Shown: positions 53,855 through 63,744, numbered from the stretch's first letter. The stretch: DNA of 64,000 bases from Phycisphaerales bacterium UBA1845 (GCA_002338715.1 DDIR01000094.1:26310-90309), one strand, 5' to 3'. A program made the numbers and translations. The notes: generated from the sequence alone by a model not told the origin.

Positions 53855-53981
53855 GCGATGTTGATCCAAGCGTAGCGTTTTGCTCGTCTGCCCTTCACAG
53901 CACGGGCGCCAGTACCCACGGGGATTGACTTCGTTTTGCCCCTGGATTCCCGCTTTCGCGAGAACGACGGCGATGTCGCGC
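53855..53981 (-). repeat. Dispersed repeat of about 125 bp, copy 3 (inverted)
   Basis: Read on the minus strand it starts GCGACATCGCCGTCGTTCTC, has GCGAAAGCGGGAATCCAGGG, then AACGAAGTCAATCC, and ends CGCTACGCTTGGATC, matching both ends of copy 1. It faces copy 2 across 199 bp. Confidence 0.78.
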
Positions 53982-54005
53982 TGCTACGTTTGGACTGAAA
54001 GTGTT

Positions 54006-55916
54006 CTAGCGATGGCGGAGCTGATCGAGCCGTTCGACAAATGGCCGAAGTCGCGGTTCGGATTCGCGGTCTTTCACCACTGACTGGTAATTGGCGATCG
54101 CCACGTTGACGAGTTCGGGGTGATCAAAAAGCGCCAGCATATAATCAGCGGCCGCGACAGAAGCCGCTACCGACCAATGTTCCTTGAGCTTGCGACTTGC
54201 GCCTTCAAAACTTTCGATGGCGTCATTGAGAATGCTCTCGGCGTCAGCCTTGGCTGCAGCGCGTGCCTCCGACATTTCCGCGACGCCAAAATCGAGTTCG
54301 CCAAAAACCGAGCCCAGTGATTCGCAAAGTGCAATCGCCTTACCGAGGTGCATGAAACGATCGTAAAGCACCATCGCCGCCCGAGTCTGCGAGTCAGCGG
54401 CTTGGCTTGCCAATTGACCTTCAAGCCAAATGTCTTCCTTGATCAGCTTGTTCGGAGAAAACTCCTCCTTCTCAGCCGACACCTCCGGAAGATCACGCAT
54501 GCGGGCCTGCGCCGCGGACTTTGCCGACGCAAAAGCCCGGCTGGCTTGCTTCAGGGTATCGATCGCCTGATCTTCAAGCGTTCTCGCTTCCGTCTCCAAG
54601 CCGCGATAGGCTTCAAAAAGCGATGACACTTCCTGATTGCCTTCGTCCATCGCCGTCCGGGCCGCACTCGCCTTAGCCACAAGACTGCTCTTTAAGTTTT
54701 CCAGTCGGTTGAGCTCATCTTTCTCGTCGTCGAGCACCTGCTTCGCGCCGGTTTCTTCCCAGCCAAGCTGCACGAGGCGACGTTCAAGTTCATCAAGTCC
54801 CAACTCGTATTCGATCTCGCCGCCATCCTTGTCGGGAACATAATCACCGGTCACCAAATCCCCGCCCATTTCGAGGTGGGCGCCGCTGATCGAACCGTGC
54901 TGCAAGGTGTGGATGCGACTTAGGACACTGCGGTAACTCGCAGAAGTCGTTTCGTATTCCTGTTGGAAGGCGTCACCTGCCCCCTGGTTGCCAAACTCCA
55001 CCCCGCGCGACTCCAGATCATCCAGCGTCTGTCGCAAGGTGGACGCCATCGCCGAATGCGTTTCGATTTCGGATTTGACGGCTTCGATCCGTGACTCAAT
55101 TCCCTGAGCCGACTTCACGATTTCATCGTGTTTTTGCTGCGCTTCTGCGACGCGACCGTTTTGCTTTTGGATCGCCTCTTCGATACCACTGTCCTTGACG
55201 AGTTCTGATTCGGCTTGGCGGTGCCTTTGCTTAGCCGCGAGTTGCGACAGGTCGAACAGTTTTGCGTCGGCGTCTGAACGCACGAGTCTTGCCTTGCGAT
55301 CGAGTGACAACCCTTCGTGGTAAAGCGCCACGCCATGCGTGCGATTACCGATGAGGCTGTCCCGTCCACTCGCCTCGCCAGCCGACGCCTGCAGTGCTTT
55401 CGCCGACGCCGAGGTGGCCGATTTCAAAAGGTCAGCGTTGGACTGTGCGACGGATTTGCTTTGCGACAAACCATCGTTCATCGACTGCGACATGGAACTG
55501 GAATTGTTGCCAAAGTTAACCGAACCTGACGTCGTCGAAACGGTGTCGCCGGCCATCTCGCTGAACTTCTGATCGTGCTCGCGAAGTCGGTTGACGGAAT
55601 CCTTGAGCATCTCGTTGATGCGCTCCGCTTCCTGCTCGAGCACATCCTGAGCGCGACGGCTGTCGCTTTCGATCAGGCTGTTGACCCGTTCACCGGTCAA
55701 GTCAGCATCGATGCCGGCGCGATCCACAACAGTCTGTGCGACGTCGGCGCCGGGATCGTATTGATCGATCAAGCGCCGCGCGATCTCACTGTTTTCGCCG
55801 GCTTCGGTGGCAACGAGATTTCTAGGCGATTGCAGCTTGGGCAAAAACGTCCAAGCCGCCAACCCCGCGCCGCCGACAAGGGCGCCCGTCAATACAACTT
55901 GTGCGACTGGTTTCAC
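54006..55916 (-). CDS. Membrane-anchored long coiled-coil protein of unknown function
   Basis: 636 residues from a GTG start (GGA 8 nt upstream). One N-terminal hydrophobic helix (VVLTGALVGGAGLAAWTFL), then almost wholly helical sequence rich in Ala, Glu, Gln, Lys and Ser, with heptad-like segments at about 200-300 and 360-480. A Ser-rich patch with FGNNSSSMSQSM lies near 130-160. No enzyme motif is visible. It may be an envelope structural or scaffold protein; that is inference from composition alone. No operon partner was seen; the transglutaminase-like gene upstream is over 200 bp away. Confidence 0.75.
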   Translation of the reverse strand: MKPVAQVVLTGALVGGAGLAAWTFLPKLQSPRNLVATEAGENSEIARRLIDQYDPGADVAQTVVDRAGIDADLTGERVNSLIESDSRRAQDVLEQEAERINEMLKDSVNRLREHDQKFSEMAGDTVSTTSGSVNFGNNSSSMSQSMNDGLSQSKSVAQSNADLLKSATSASAKALQASAGEASGRDSLIGNRTHGVALYHEGLSLDRKARLVRSDADAKLFDLSQLAAKQRHRQAESELVKDSGIEEAIQKQNGRVAEAQQKHDEIVKSAQGIESRIEAVKSEIETHSAMASTLRQTLDDLESRGVEFGNQGAGDAFQQEYETTSASYRSVLSRIHTLQHGSISGAHLEMGGDLVTGDYVPDKDGGEIEYELGLDELERRLVQLGWEETGAKQVLDDEKDELNRLENLKSSLVAKASAARTAMDEGNQEVSSLFEAYRGLETEARTLEDQAIDTLKQASRAFASAKSAAQARMRDLPEVSAEKEEFSPNKLIKEDIWLEGQLASQAADSQTRAAMVLYDRFMHLGKAIALCESLGSVFGELDFGVAEMSEARAAAKADAESILNDAIESFEGASRKLKEHWSVAASVAAADYMLALFDHPELVNVAIANYQSVVKDRESEPRLRPFVERLDQLRHR

Positions 55917-56121
55917 CTGTTGATTCCAATCTTAAACAGTGTCGTTTGAGAACCGGGACTACCATAACGGTTGGCGCGCCGCGTTCCTCTTCACGCCCGA
56001 GAAACGCATCATGTTCCATCGACGCTTTAACCGCATCGGGCTCAATTCTAGCCGCAATGCGTCTCAGCGAAAGCCCAAATCGGCTCGAAGGCCCATTCTA
56101 TTCGCAACCCGACCCGATTGT

Positions 56122-57654
56122 CTAAGTCCCTGCTTCAATTCGTTCAATGTCGATATCCAGATTCCCGATCACGTTCATCAGTCCGAACACCAACTGCCCC
56201 AAGCCCGCATCCCGCAAGGAGGCCACGCTGAACGCGATGTGGGTCGCATTGCAATCGGTCTCATTCTGAGCCGCGTCAAAATCAACCCACTGGTCCCCGA
56301 TGAGAAACTGGGTCCACATGTGGAATCCGAAGATGTTCTCCTCGCCGCCAAACACCGGGACATAGACGACCCCCACCACCACCCGCGACGGAAGCCCGCA
56401 CGCCCGACCCAATGCGGCCAACAGCACGCCATGCTCCGAGCAATCGCCCTGCTTGTTGCGGCAGACTTCGCTGGCTGACGCGAATCCAACGTCGAGATTC
56501 TTGTCTTCGATCACTTCGCTGACGTATCGGCGCAAGTTGTCGGCGATCGCGTATGGCGTCGTCGCGGTGCCGCGGGCTTTGGCGGCCATCTTCTTCACGG
56601 CTTCGTCGTCCGAATTGATCATCGGATTCGAGCCAAGAAACTCGGCGTACTTTTTCGCATCGATCGGCTTGGTTACTTTTGCAAGCGATTCATGGTCCAT
56701 GCGCTTGACCACCAGCTTGACCGAGCCATCTTCCTGGCGCGTTGGCGTCTGCATTCCGGTGGTTGGGATGGGAGGCAGTTCCCCGTCGCCGTTTTTCAAA
56801 CGCAGGACGTATTCAATTTCCGTCGACTTGGCCCGATTGATCGGCTTGCGGGCGGGGATCGTTGTCGGTGCAAAAAACTCGGGCGGTGTGAAATCGGCCA
56901 ACGCTTCTTCCTTTGTCGTCCGGGTCATCACCGTTTCCACGCCCATCATGGGTAGCGACGACTTCAGCACGTTGCCCTCTACATCGATCCACGCCGTTGT
57001 CTCCAGCCCCGTGGGGAAATTGGGCAACTTCATGACTTGCTTGGTTCTGATTGCTTCGACCGTTTCTCCATTTAGGTCGATCGATTCCTTTTCCCCGATC
57101 GCAATGGACATACTGACGGGAATGTCGGCGGCCATGCTTGGCTCGTAGACGGTTAGATCGTATTGCGTTCCAGGTTTGAAACCTTGTTTGTGTTGTTCAA
57201 GATACGTGCCCCAACTCATCAAAGCGCCGGCAGGGTAATCGTAGGTTGCGGTTGTCGGCTCCCCGAATTGCTTCGACGTGACATGCACCTTTCCCGCTTC
57301 AATACGCCCGGAAACAATCATCTTCTGCACCGACGCATCCATCTGCGACGAGAATGCCCTTGGCGTACCGTCGAGCGATTCCTCAGACGTTTGCAATTGC
57401 ATGATCTTGACCGGACTGTTCATTCGCTTGAGCGACATCGACGCCAGATTGCTCGTGTAGATCACATCGCCCGTGCGCGATATTTCGACATGCACGTACC
57501 CGACGCGATTCCCGCCCATTTCCATCGTCATCCATTCGTCCACAAACACGCCTTGCGGTGGGTTCGAATAGTCTGCCGCCAGCGCTTCCGCGCCTGTCAT
57601 CACCACTACAGCAACGATCAACATCCGCCCGACTCGGCGACATGTACAATGCAT
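56122..57654 (-). CDS. Exported transglutaminase-like (Cys-His-Asp) protein
   Basis: 510 residues from ATG 57654 (GGAG 7 nt upstream). Signal peptide IVAVVVMTGAEALAA. The first 300 residues are a beta-rich domain, and the C-terminal 150 form a transglutaminase-like core. The triad is visible: Cys405 in KQGDCSEHGVLLAALGRA, His445 in GFHMWTQF and Asp458 in WVDFDAAQNET. RVVVGVVYVPVF lies between them as in the family. Such domains are usually proteases or cross-linkers acting in the envelope. The substrate is unknown. Upstream are the sdh genes on the same strand, 160 bp away. Confidence 0.87.
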   Translation of the reverse strand: MHCTCRRVGRMLIVAVVVMTGAEALAADYSNPPQGVFVDEWMTMEMGGNRVGYVHVEISRTGDVIYTSNLASMSLKRMNSPVKIMQLQTSEESLDGTPRAFSSQMDASVQKMIVSGRIEAGKVHVTSKQFGEPTTATYDYPAGALMSWGTYLEQHKQGFKPGTQYDLTVYEPSMAADIPVSMSIAIGEKESIDLNGETVEAIRTKQVMKLPNFPTGLETTAWIDVEGNVLKSSLPMMGVETVMTRTTKEEALADFTPPEFFAPTTIPARKPINRAKSTEIEYVLRLKNGDGELPPIPTTGMQTPTRQEDGSVKLVVKRMDHESLAKVTKPIDAKKYAEFLGSNPMINSDDEAVKKMAAKARGTATTPYAIADNLRRYVSEVIEDKNLDVGFASASEVCRNKQGDCSEHGVLLAALGRACGLPSRVVVGVVYVPVFGGEENIFGFHMWTQFLIGDQWVDFDAAQNETDCNATHIAFSVASLRDAGLGQLVFGLMNVIGNLDIDIERIEAGT

Positions 57655-57815
57655 TTTGATTCTCCAGATTCCAGTCCGCAGATGCGGGGCATTCAGATGC
57701 AAATCATCCACCCCTGGTATCGACAACCGAATGCCTGCAAACGAGCGCACGCATACGGGCGTTCATCGCTGAACCTTACCAAGGGAATCGAATTTAGAGA
57801 AATGATAGGATGAAA

Positions 57816-58571
57816 TCAGCGAGCAAGGAAACGCTTAATTGAATGAATCGTCGTCGCCCGCCCCGCTTTCGCGATTGAAACCGTCAGGGGGATATCCTTC
57901 GGACAAACTTTGACACAATTCTGCGCATTACCACACGCCGCGATACCGCCAGCCTCCGCCAGTGCATCGAGTCGTTCGCTTTCCAGCGGTTTGCCCGCGG
58001 GCAGCGTGTTGAACAAGATCGCCTGACTCACGGCGTGCGGACCGATGAAATCGTCCTTGTCGTTGAACTGCGGGCAGGCTTCCATGCAGCAACCGCAACT
58101 CATGCAGCGCGAAAGCGGATAGGCATCTTCCTGATCGGAAGGCGACATGCGATCGGGTTCACCGCGCGGCGTGTATCCATCGATGGGCGCCCAGGCTTTG
58201 ACCCGCTTGAGACTTTCAAATATGCGTCGCCGATCGACGACCAGATCGCGCACGTTCGGGAACTTGGTCATCGGTTCGAGGGTGATTTCGGGCTGCTCTT
58301 TGAGAAGATTTTCGACGAGCGCCGAACACGCCTGACGCACCTTGCCGTTGATGCGCATCGAACACGCACCGCACACTTCCTCAAGACAACACGCATCGTA
58401 CGCCACCGGTGCGACCTTCTCACCGTCGGTCGTCGTCGGTGTTGCCGCAATCCGCAGCAGAATCGTCGTCACGTTCATCCCGTCTTCGACCGGCAACTCA
58501 AACGTCTGCCAGTAAGAACCGCTGTCGGGACTGTCCTGCCGCTTGATGTTGACTTTGACTCTCTTGGACAT
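57816..58571 (-). CDS. sdhB: Succinate dehydrogenase iron-sulfur subunit
   Basis: 251 residues. [2Fe-2S] ligands lie in DACCLEEVCGACSMRINGKVRQAC (61-82; key Cys 62, 67, 70, 82); [4Fe-4S] and [3Fe-4S] ligands in CMSCGCCMEACPQF (156-168) and CGNAQNCVKVCPKDI. It passes electrons from the SdhA flavin to quinone in complex II of the TCA cycle and respiratory chain. It sits 68 bp after sdhA in the order C-A-B seen in Bacillus-type enzymes. Confidence 0.95.
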   Translation of the reverse strand: MSKRVKVNIKRQDSPDSGSYWQTFELPVEDGMNVTTILLRIAATPTTTDGEKVAPVAYDACCLEEVCGACSMRINGKVRQACSALVENLLKEQPEITLEPMTKFPNVRDLVVDRRRIFESLKRVKAWAPIDGYTPRGEPDRMSPSDQEDAYPLSRCMSCGCCMEACPQFNDKDDFIGPHAVSQAILFNTLPAGKPLESERLDALAEAGGIAACGNAQNCVKVCPKDIPLTVSIAKAGRATTIHSIKRFLAR

Positions 58572-58639
58572 GTGCTTTGCTGACCTCGCTGCGTATTGCT
58601 ATCTGGCGTCTATCCTGCCAAAGAATTCATTCGAACCGA

Positions 58640-60592
58640 CTACACCGCACCGACTGGCGATTTCTCACTGAACTGCTCACGCCAGACTTCTTCGATGATC
58701 TCCGCACCCTTAAGACCATAGGTCCGCGGGCGTGGGGGCACCAGGGTCGTATCAACATCTTCGTACGAAAACTGCACGTCACCACCATTGTAATCGGCGA
58801 TGGTGGACTTCAGCCATTTGTCATTCTTCGCTTTGAATTTCTTGCACCACTCGACCGCTTGCTGACGCAGGGTGGCTGGATCGTCGGAATCCGGCGCTTC
58901 GATCAGGAAATCGGGCTTGAAGTGGGCACCGCGACATTCGTCCCGCATCAGCGCCCCCTGGGCGATCACCTCGGCCATCGTGATCATATCATCGAGCGCC
59001 CGCACGAACGTCACCGATTGATTCGTCCAACCACCGCCATCGGGCGAGCCGACGTTTTTGTACCGCTCGCGAAGTTCACCGATCTTGGCCACCGTCTCGG
59101 CGAGCGCCTTGTTTTTGCGCACAACGGTGACATTGCGTGTCATCGTGTCGCCCAACTCATCGTGAAGCGTTCGCGGATTCTCAGATCCGTTCATTTTGGC
59201 AACGGCATTGTGGCGTTCGGTTTCCTTCTTCTTCGCCGCATCGACCAGCGACGAGGGCACCGCTTCTGCCGTGGCGGCGATGTGGCTGGCGACACAAGGC
59301 GCGACAAACAATCCGGTAAAGATGCAGCTCAGCAGCGAGTTGGCTCCGAGTCGATTGGCACCGTGATACTGGTAGTCGGCTTCTCCAATCGCGTACAGAC
59401 CCGTCACGTTGGTCATGTGGTTCTTCGGTGCTTTCTCAACCAAGCCGCCGGTCTTTTGGTTCTTGACGTAGTCAGCCCACAGCCCACCCATCGAGTAGTG
59501 GATCGCGGGGAAAATCTTCATCGGAACGACCCGCGGATTAACCCCCTGGAACTTCTCGTAGATTTCGAGAATGCCGTCGAGCTTTTGCTGCGTGGTGGGC
59601 GGCAGTTCGGTCACATCGAGATAAACGCACAACCGACCCTGCTCGACACTAAGCCCCTGGTTGACGCACACGTCGAAGATTTCACGCGTCGCGATGTCAC
59701 GCGGCACGAGGTTACCATACTTCGGATAGCGTTCTTCGAGGAAGTAATAACGCTCGCTGGCTGGAATATCCTTGGGATCGCGCGAGTCCTGCGCCGTCTT
59801 CGGCACCCAGACCCGACCGCCCTCGCCTCGGGCGGATTCACTCATCAATCGAAGCTTGTCGGTACCCGGGATCGCCGTCGGATGCACCTGCATGAACTCG
59901 CCATTGGCATAACGCACGCCATGACGAAACGCCCGCGCCGACGCACTGCCCGTGCAGATCGTCGACATCGTGCTGCGACCGAAAACGAGACCATTCCCCC
60001 CGGTGGCCAACACCACCGCACCAGCCGGAATCGACTTGATCTCCATCGTGAAGAGATCCTGAATCACGGCTCCGCGACAAACACCGTTGTCGTTCAAGAT
60101 CGGCGACAGGAAATCGTGATACTCATATTTGGTGATGTTGCCTTCCGCTTCCCAGCGGCGGACCTGCTCGTCGAGGGCGTAGATCAGTTGCTGACCGGTG
60201 GTGGCACCGGCGAATGCGGTACGCTTGAACAGCGTGCCACCGAAGCGGCGCTGATCGCGGAAACCCTCGGGCGTTCGGTTAAATGTCACGCCCAAACGAT
60301 CCATCAGATCGATGATGCCCGGCGCGCGGTCACACATTTCCTTGACGGGAGGTTGATGCTGAAGGAAGTCGCCGCCATAGACCGTGTCGTCAAGGTGAAG
60401 ATATTCGCTATCTCCCTCTGCACGGGTCACTTCGTTGACCGCGTTGATACCACCCTGAGCGCAAACGCTATGGGACCGCTTCACGGGCACCAAACTGACC
60501 AGATGAACGTGCGTACCGTCAGCGGCTAGGTTCATCGCGCACGCCAAGCCAGCAAGTCCCCCACCGACAACTATGACATCTTTCTCAGCCAT
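58640..60592 (-). CDS. sdhA: Succinate dehydrogenase flavoprotein subunit
   Basis: 650 residues. FAD-binding VIVVGGGLAGLACAMN at the N-terminus. His41 in RSHSVCAQGG is the expected attachment site of covalent FAD. Active-site residues are in HPTAIPGTDKLRLMSESARGEGG and in AIHYSMGGLW; the second FAD segment is GLYAIGEADYQYHGANRLGANSLLSC. It oxidises succinate to fumarate. The length and motifs match the Bacillus/Deltaproteobacteria-type (SdhA/FrdA-B group) rather than the 588-residue E. coli enzyme. An equally long plus-strand frame is its antisense shadow. Confidence 0.96.
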   Translation of the reverse strand: MAEKDVIVVGGGLAGLACAMNLAADGTHVHLVSLVPVKRSHSVCAQGGINAVNEVTRAEGDSEYLHLDDTVYGGDFLQHQPPVKEMCDRAPGIIDLMDRLGVTFNRTPEGFRDQRRFGGTLFKRTAFAGATTGQQLIYALDEQVRRWEAEGNITKYEYHDFLSPILNDNGVCRGAVIQDLFTMEIKSIPAGAVVLATGGNGLVFGRSTMSTICTGSASARAFRHGVRYANGEFMQVHPTAIPGTDKLRLMSESARGEGGRVWVPKTAQDSRDPKDIPASERYYFLEERYPKYGNLVPRDIATREIFDVCVNQGLSVEQGRLCVYLDVTELPPTTQQKLDGILEIYEKFQGVNPRVVPMKIFPAIHYSMGGLWADYVKNQKTGGLVEKAPKNHMTNVTGLYAIGEADYQYHGANRLGANSLLSCIFTGLFVAPCVASHIAATAEAVPSSLVDAAKKKETERHNAVAKMNGSENPRTLHDELGDTMTRNVTVVRKNKALAETVAKIGELRERYKNVGSPDGGGWTNQSVTFVRALDDMITMAEVIAQGALMRDECRGAHFKPDFLIEAPDSDDPATLRQQAVEWCKKFKAKNDKWLKSTIADYNGGDVQFSYEDVDTTLVPPRPRTYGLKGAEIIEEVWREQFSEKSPVGAV

Positions 60593-60673
60593 GAATTTCT
60601 GCCAACCTATTCAACGTGCCACCCGAATCGCTTTCGCTTCGTCAGCGGCGATGAATCGATAAAGTCAACTGCC

Positions 60674-61405
60674 CTAGTGACCGCTCTCTTCGACCTGCTC
60701 AACAGCGGCCGTCTCATTTCCGTCTGCAACCGAGTAAGTCATAAAACCACGCACCGCACCGAGGCCAGCCACAAACAAGACCGCCCCCAAAGCGACGCAA
60801 CAGTATCCCGCAACCCGTTGCGAACGTGGACCGATGGTCACGCCCCAGGTAATCAGCGCCGTCCAGATACCGTTGGCCAGGTGAAACACCGTCGCCGCAA
60901 CGCCAATCGCATAAATGGGCGCCCATAGCGACCATGACTGCATCGCCGCAGCCGCAGTACTGGTTGCGTTGGCGGGGTCAAACTGGGCGCCGCCGAAGGG
61001 TTTGCCCAGCCAATGCATATGCCAGATGTGCATCGTGAGAAAAACCAGAATGACGACCGCGGAGAGGCGCTGCAACGTATACCGAATGTTGCCTCCGTAC
61101 GGATAGTCCTTCATATTGGACTGCGACGTCAGCAATATGACGATGCCGAACAATGCGTGGAAGGCAATCGGGAAGAAGATCGTGGCCATCTCGACGGGAA
61201 CGAGGATGCCCATGTGTTCTAAGATATGGATCTTCTCAACGCAGAATTGAAAGCTCTCACCGCCGGTCAGCACTGTCGCATTGATCAGGAGGTGAAAGCA
61301 GACAAATCCGGAAAACATCAGGCCCGTCAATGAATGCAACCGTCGGGCGAGGAAATAATATTTTTCACGTGGGCTAATGGCCGTCGTCGCTGTTTGGGAG
61401 GACAA
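60674..61405 (-). CDS. sdhC: Succinate dehydrogenase cytochrome b558 subunit
   Basis: 243 residues from a TTG start with GGAG 9 nt upstream; no ATG fits the N-terminus. Five hydrophobic helices with His in RRLHSLTGLMF, FVCFHLLINA, FHALFGIV, MHIWHMHWLG and VFHLANGIW; these include the ligands of the two haems of the di-haem Bacillus-type subunit. It anchors SdhAB and links them to quinone. First gene of sdhCAB; 82 bp precede sdhA. Confidence 0.92.
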   Translation of the reverse strand: MSSQTATTAISPREKYYFLARRLHSLTGLMFSGFVCFHLLINATVLTGGESFQFCVEKIHILEHMGILVPVEMATIFFPIAFHALFGIVILLTSQSNMKDYPYGGNIRYTLQRLSAVVILVFLTMHIWHMHWLGKPFGGAQFDPANATSTAAAAMQSWSLWAPIYAIGVAATVFHLANGIWTALITWGVTIGPRSQRVAGYCCVALGAVLFVAGLGAVRGFMTYSVADGNETAAVEQVEESGH

Positions 61406-61679
61406 TGCCGCAATCTCCGAGATGTCGGGTCTTGAAATGACGCTGCGCCGGCAAATGGCACTCAGCTTGAGGATTCAACATCCGGGCCCGATTATAGATG
61501 ACAGTCGCAATCGGGCAAGGAGGAATGGCCAACCGACGAAAATGAATTTCACGACCTGATTCCACTGCGGCGATTTACCCAGATACCGCCCGCACCCGGC
61601 GAACCGTCGCATGTCGCCAGGTCACGCTTGCGTAAAATATAGATCGCGCAAACTTTCGAACGCATCGAAATCAACTGGA

Positions 61680-62192
61680 ATGTCACAACATCGCACCGAA
61701 CATGACGCGAACGATTCACCCACCCGACACCCGCTCGGTCCGCTCTTTTACCGTACCGGCGAACAGGACCGCGCCAGCGTGCGCATCAACGCGACCTTCG
61801 CCGTCGTTGTCACCACCGCGCTGTTGGCCGTCTCCGTGTTGCTGACCCCTGACCCCAACGGTTTCGACACCCATTCGCAGTTGGGGTTGGCCCGTTGCAG
61901 CTGGCCTGCGACCTACGGCATCCCCTGCCCGACTTGCGGGATGACAACATCATTCGCCTTGATGGTCAGGGGCCGCGTGATTCAATCGTTCACCACGCAG
62001 CCGCTCGGTGCGATGCTGGCGTTGGCGACGTTCGGCGTGTTGCTGCTTGGGATACATGCCCTCTTCACCGGTCGCAGTTGGCGGATCAACACCTACCGCT
62101 GCACGCCCCTGCGGATTATTTGCGGTGGTGTTTTAATCACATTGGCGGCTTGGGGTTATAAAATTCTGATCACCCGCGGAAGCATGGGTTGA
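61680..62192 (+). CDS. DUF2752-family membrane protein
   Basis: 170 residues from ATG 61680; an upstream ATG adds 23 residues without a feature. DUF2752 is marked by GIPCPTCGMTTSF (two Cys in CPTC) followed by two hydrophobic segments (about 101-121 and 144-162); another helix lies at about 35-58. Family function is unknown. No strong SD. It is transcribed away from sdhC, and the two lipoproteins follow. Confidence 0.85.
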   Translation: MSQHRTEHDANDSPTRHPLGPLFYRTGEQDRASVRINATFAVVVTTALLAVSVLLTPDPNGFDTHSQLGLARCSWPATYGIPCPTCGMTTSFALMVRGRVIQSFTTQPLGAMLALATFGVLLLGIHALFTGRSWRINTYRCTPLRIICGGVLITLAAWGYKILITRGSMG

Positions 62193-62333
62193 ATCGGGTG
62201 CGAGCGCAAACGATCCAGGCAAGCGTGTCGCCGAGGGCTTCAACCAAATCGCTTGGCAAGGTCCGGTTGCGGCGTTACCCTCAACCGACGCTTGTGACTC
62301 CAAAACTCAAATTGGTCAGGTTTGAAGACAATC

Positions 62334-63005
62334 ATGACATGTAAACCCACTAGTTCTGCCGGAAAGACTTCACGACTTGGCGGCTTCATTGTCGCAGCCC
62401 TTTTGTGCGTACCGCTCACGCTGGCAGTCGGCGGTTGCAGTTGGCTCGTTCCACTCATTTTCATCGGCGAGCACAAGGAAAAGGTGCCGGCAGAGTTCGA
62501 CAAGCTCGACGGAATGCTGACGGCAGTGGTCGTCTGGGCGGACCAGGAAACCCTATTCGACTATCCGCACGTGCGCATGGAACTGTCCATGTACATCAGC
62601 GACAAGATGTGGTCGTCCATGAAGAACGTCAAACTCGTGGACAGTCGCCGCATCGAGGACTACATCCAAAAGAACGTCGGCACGTCGATCGATCCCGAAA
62701 AAATCGGCGAAGTATTTGATTGCGATATGGTCGTGTATGTCGAACTCCTGGATTTTCAGGTTCGCGATCGTGACGCACCCGACTTTGTGCGTGGGCGCAT
62801 CGATGCAGCCGTCTCCGTCTACGACGTCAAAGGCGACGCATCCGGATCACGTCGCTACGAACTCGACGAAGTCGAGACCGTCTATCCGGAAATGCAGTCG
62901 ATGCTCTTCAACGAAACCAACGCGATGATCGTGCGCAAAGAGACCTACGAAAAATTCGCCGAGACGATCGCCCGAAAGTTCTATGACCATGAGGTTGAAC
63001 TGTAA
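62334..63005 (+). CDS. Lipoprotein of unknown function (first of a pair)
   Basis: 223 residues from ATG 62334; a TTG four codons earlier is possible. Lipobox LAVGGC (Cys35). The mature part alternates strands and helices: KVPAEFDKLDGMLTAVVVW, SRRIEDYIQKNV, EVFDCDMVVYVELLDFQV, then a C-terminal helix ETIARKFYDHEV. It shares layout and weak sequence patterns with the next gene (KIPAEYE..PGKLLILVD; SLAKFRQ; GAKTVLWIEVSDFEA; LVARLFYEHTL), so the two are probably paralogues. Function is unknown; the layout somewhat resembles envelope lipoproteins that bind partners. Confidence 0.78.
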   Translation: MTCKPTSSAGKTSRLGGFIVAALLCVPLTLAVGGCSWLVPLIFIGEHKEKVPAEFDKLDGMLTAVVVWADQETLFDYPHVRMELSMYISDKMWSSMKNVKLVDSRRIEDYIQKNVGTSIDPEKIGEVFDCDMVVYVELLDFQVRDRDAPDFVRGRIDAAVSVYDVKGDASGSRRYELDEVETVYPEMQSMLFNETNAMIVRKETYEKFAETIARKFYDHEVEL

Positions 63006-63065
63006 TCGCGCGACGCGAACGCACCCGCTGAAACCGACGCCACCAACATCAGAGGAATACCAACC

Positions 63066-63737
63066 GTGAGGCATAGTTGGAAATCATCGTTCGCCCTGGG
63101 GCTCGCCGTGTTGATGTGCCTGTCGACCGCCGGTTGTGCCCGCTGGGGGGCGCTGGTCTACGCACTGGGTGGAGGTCGCGGGCAGAAAATACCGGCTGAG
63201 TATGAACTTCCGCCGGGAAAACTGCTCATCCTCGTCGATGACCCCAAGGAGCGCGTCACCTGGCCTCGCGCCCGCACGCTATTGGCGCAATTCACAGGCG
63301 AAGAACTCCTCGAACACGAAGCCGTCAGCACGATCATCAGCCCCCGCTCATTGGCCAAATTCCGCCAGAGCGATTCCAACTTTGAGCGGTACGCAGCCGA
63401 CGAAATCGGCCGCAAGCTCGGCGCCAAAACCGTCCTGTGGATCGAGGTCAGCGATTTCGAGGCGCCCGAGGAAGTCGAGGAAATTTCCAGCGCCGCCAAT
63501 CTCACCCTGTCGATCAAGGTGCTGACCACCGCAGAAGAGGTCAGCCCGCATGGCGTTCGGCTTTGGCCATCCGTTGGCTCGGGGCGCATCGTCGAGTCGT
63601 CGCTGAACGCAATTGCCGTCAACAAGACAGAAGGTGAAAATGCCGTCGCCAAGGAATTGGCCCGGCGTTCGGCGATCCTGGTTGCACGGTTGTTTTACGA
63701 GCACACGCTGGGCGACATCGAGGACGACGGGGTCTAG
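63066..63737 (+). CDS. Lipoprotein of unknown function (second of a pair)
   Basis: 223 residues from a GTG start preceded by GAGGAATACC. Lipobox STAGC (Cys24). It shares the layout of the preceding lipoprotein, 60 bp upstream: KIPAEYELPPGKLLILVDDP, then SPRSLAKFRQSD, TVLWIEVSDFEAPEE and a C-terminal helix ending RLFYEHTLGD. It is probably cotranscribed with that gene and perhaps with the glycosyltransferase that starts 8 bp later. No known domain recognised. Confidence 0.78.
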   Translation: MRHSWKSSFALGLAVLMCLSTAGCARWGALVYALGGGRGQKIPAEYELPPGKLLILVDDPKERVTWPRARTLLAQFTGEELLEHEAVSTIISPRSLAKFRQSDSNFERYAADEIGRKLGAKTVLWIEVSDFEAPEEVEEISSAANLTLSIKVLTTAEEVSPHGVRLWPSVGSGRIVESSLNAIAVNKTEGENAVAKELARRSAILVARLFYEHTLGDIEDDGV

Positions 63738-63744
63738 ATCGGTG

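Larger units (their letters stand above)
53411..54005. other. Intergenic region holding a terminator and two inverted copies of a dispersed repeat
   Basis: 595 bp with no supported gene. It holds the terminator of the gene at 51221 (53464-53504), repeat copy 2 (53532-53655) and the inverted copy 3 (53855-53981). The 199 bp between the two repeats contain only a doubtful 65-codon frame (53667-53864) with no domain. Confidence 0.7.

Noticed and set aside
53667..53864. 65-codon frame between the two inverted repeats
   Set aside because: No SD, domain or hydrophobic signal; most likely chance.
58577..60529. A 650-codon plus-strand open frame opposite sdhA
   Set aside because: It is the antisense shadow of sdhA, whose FAD and active-site motifs are unmistakable; the plus frame has no domain and is rich in Arg and His as expected of a shadow.
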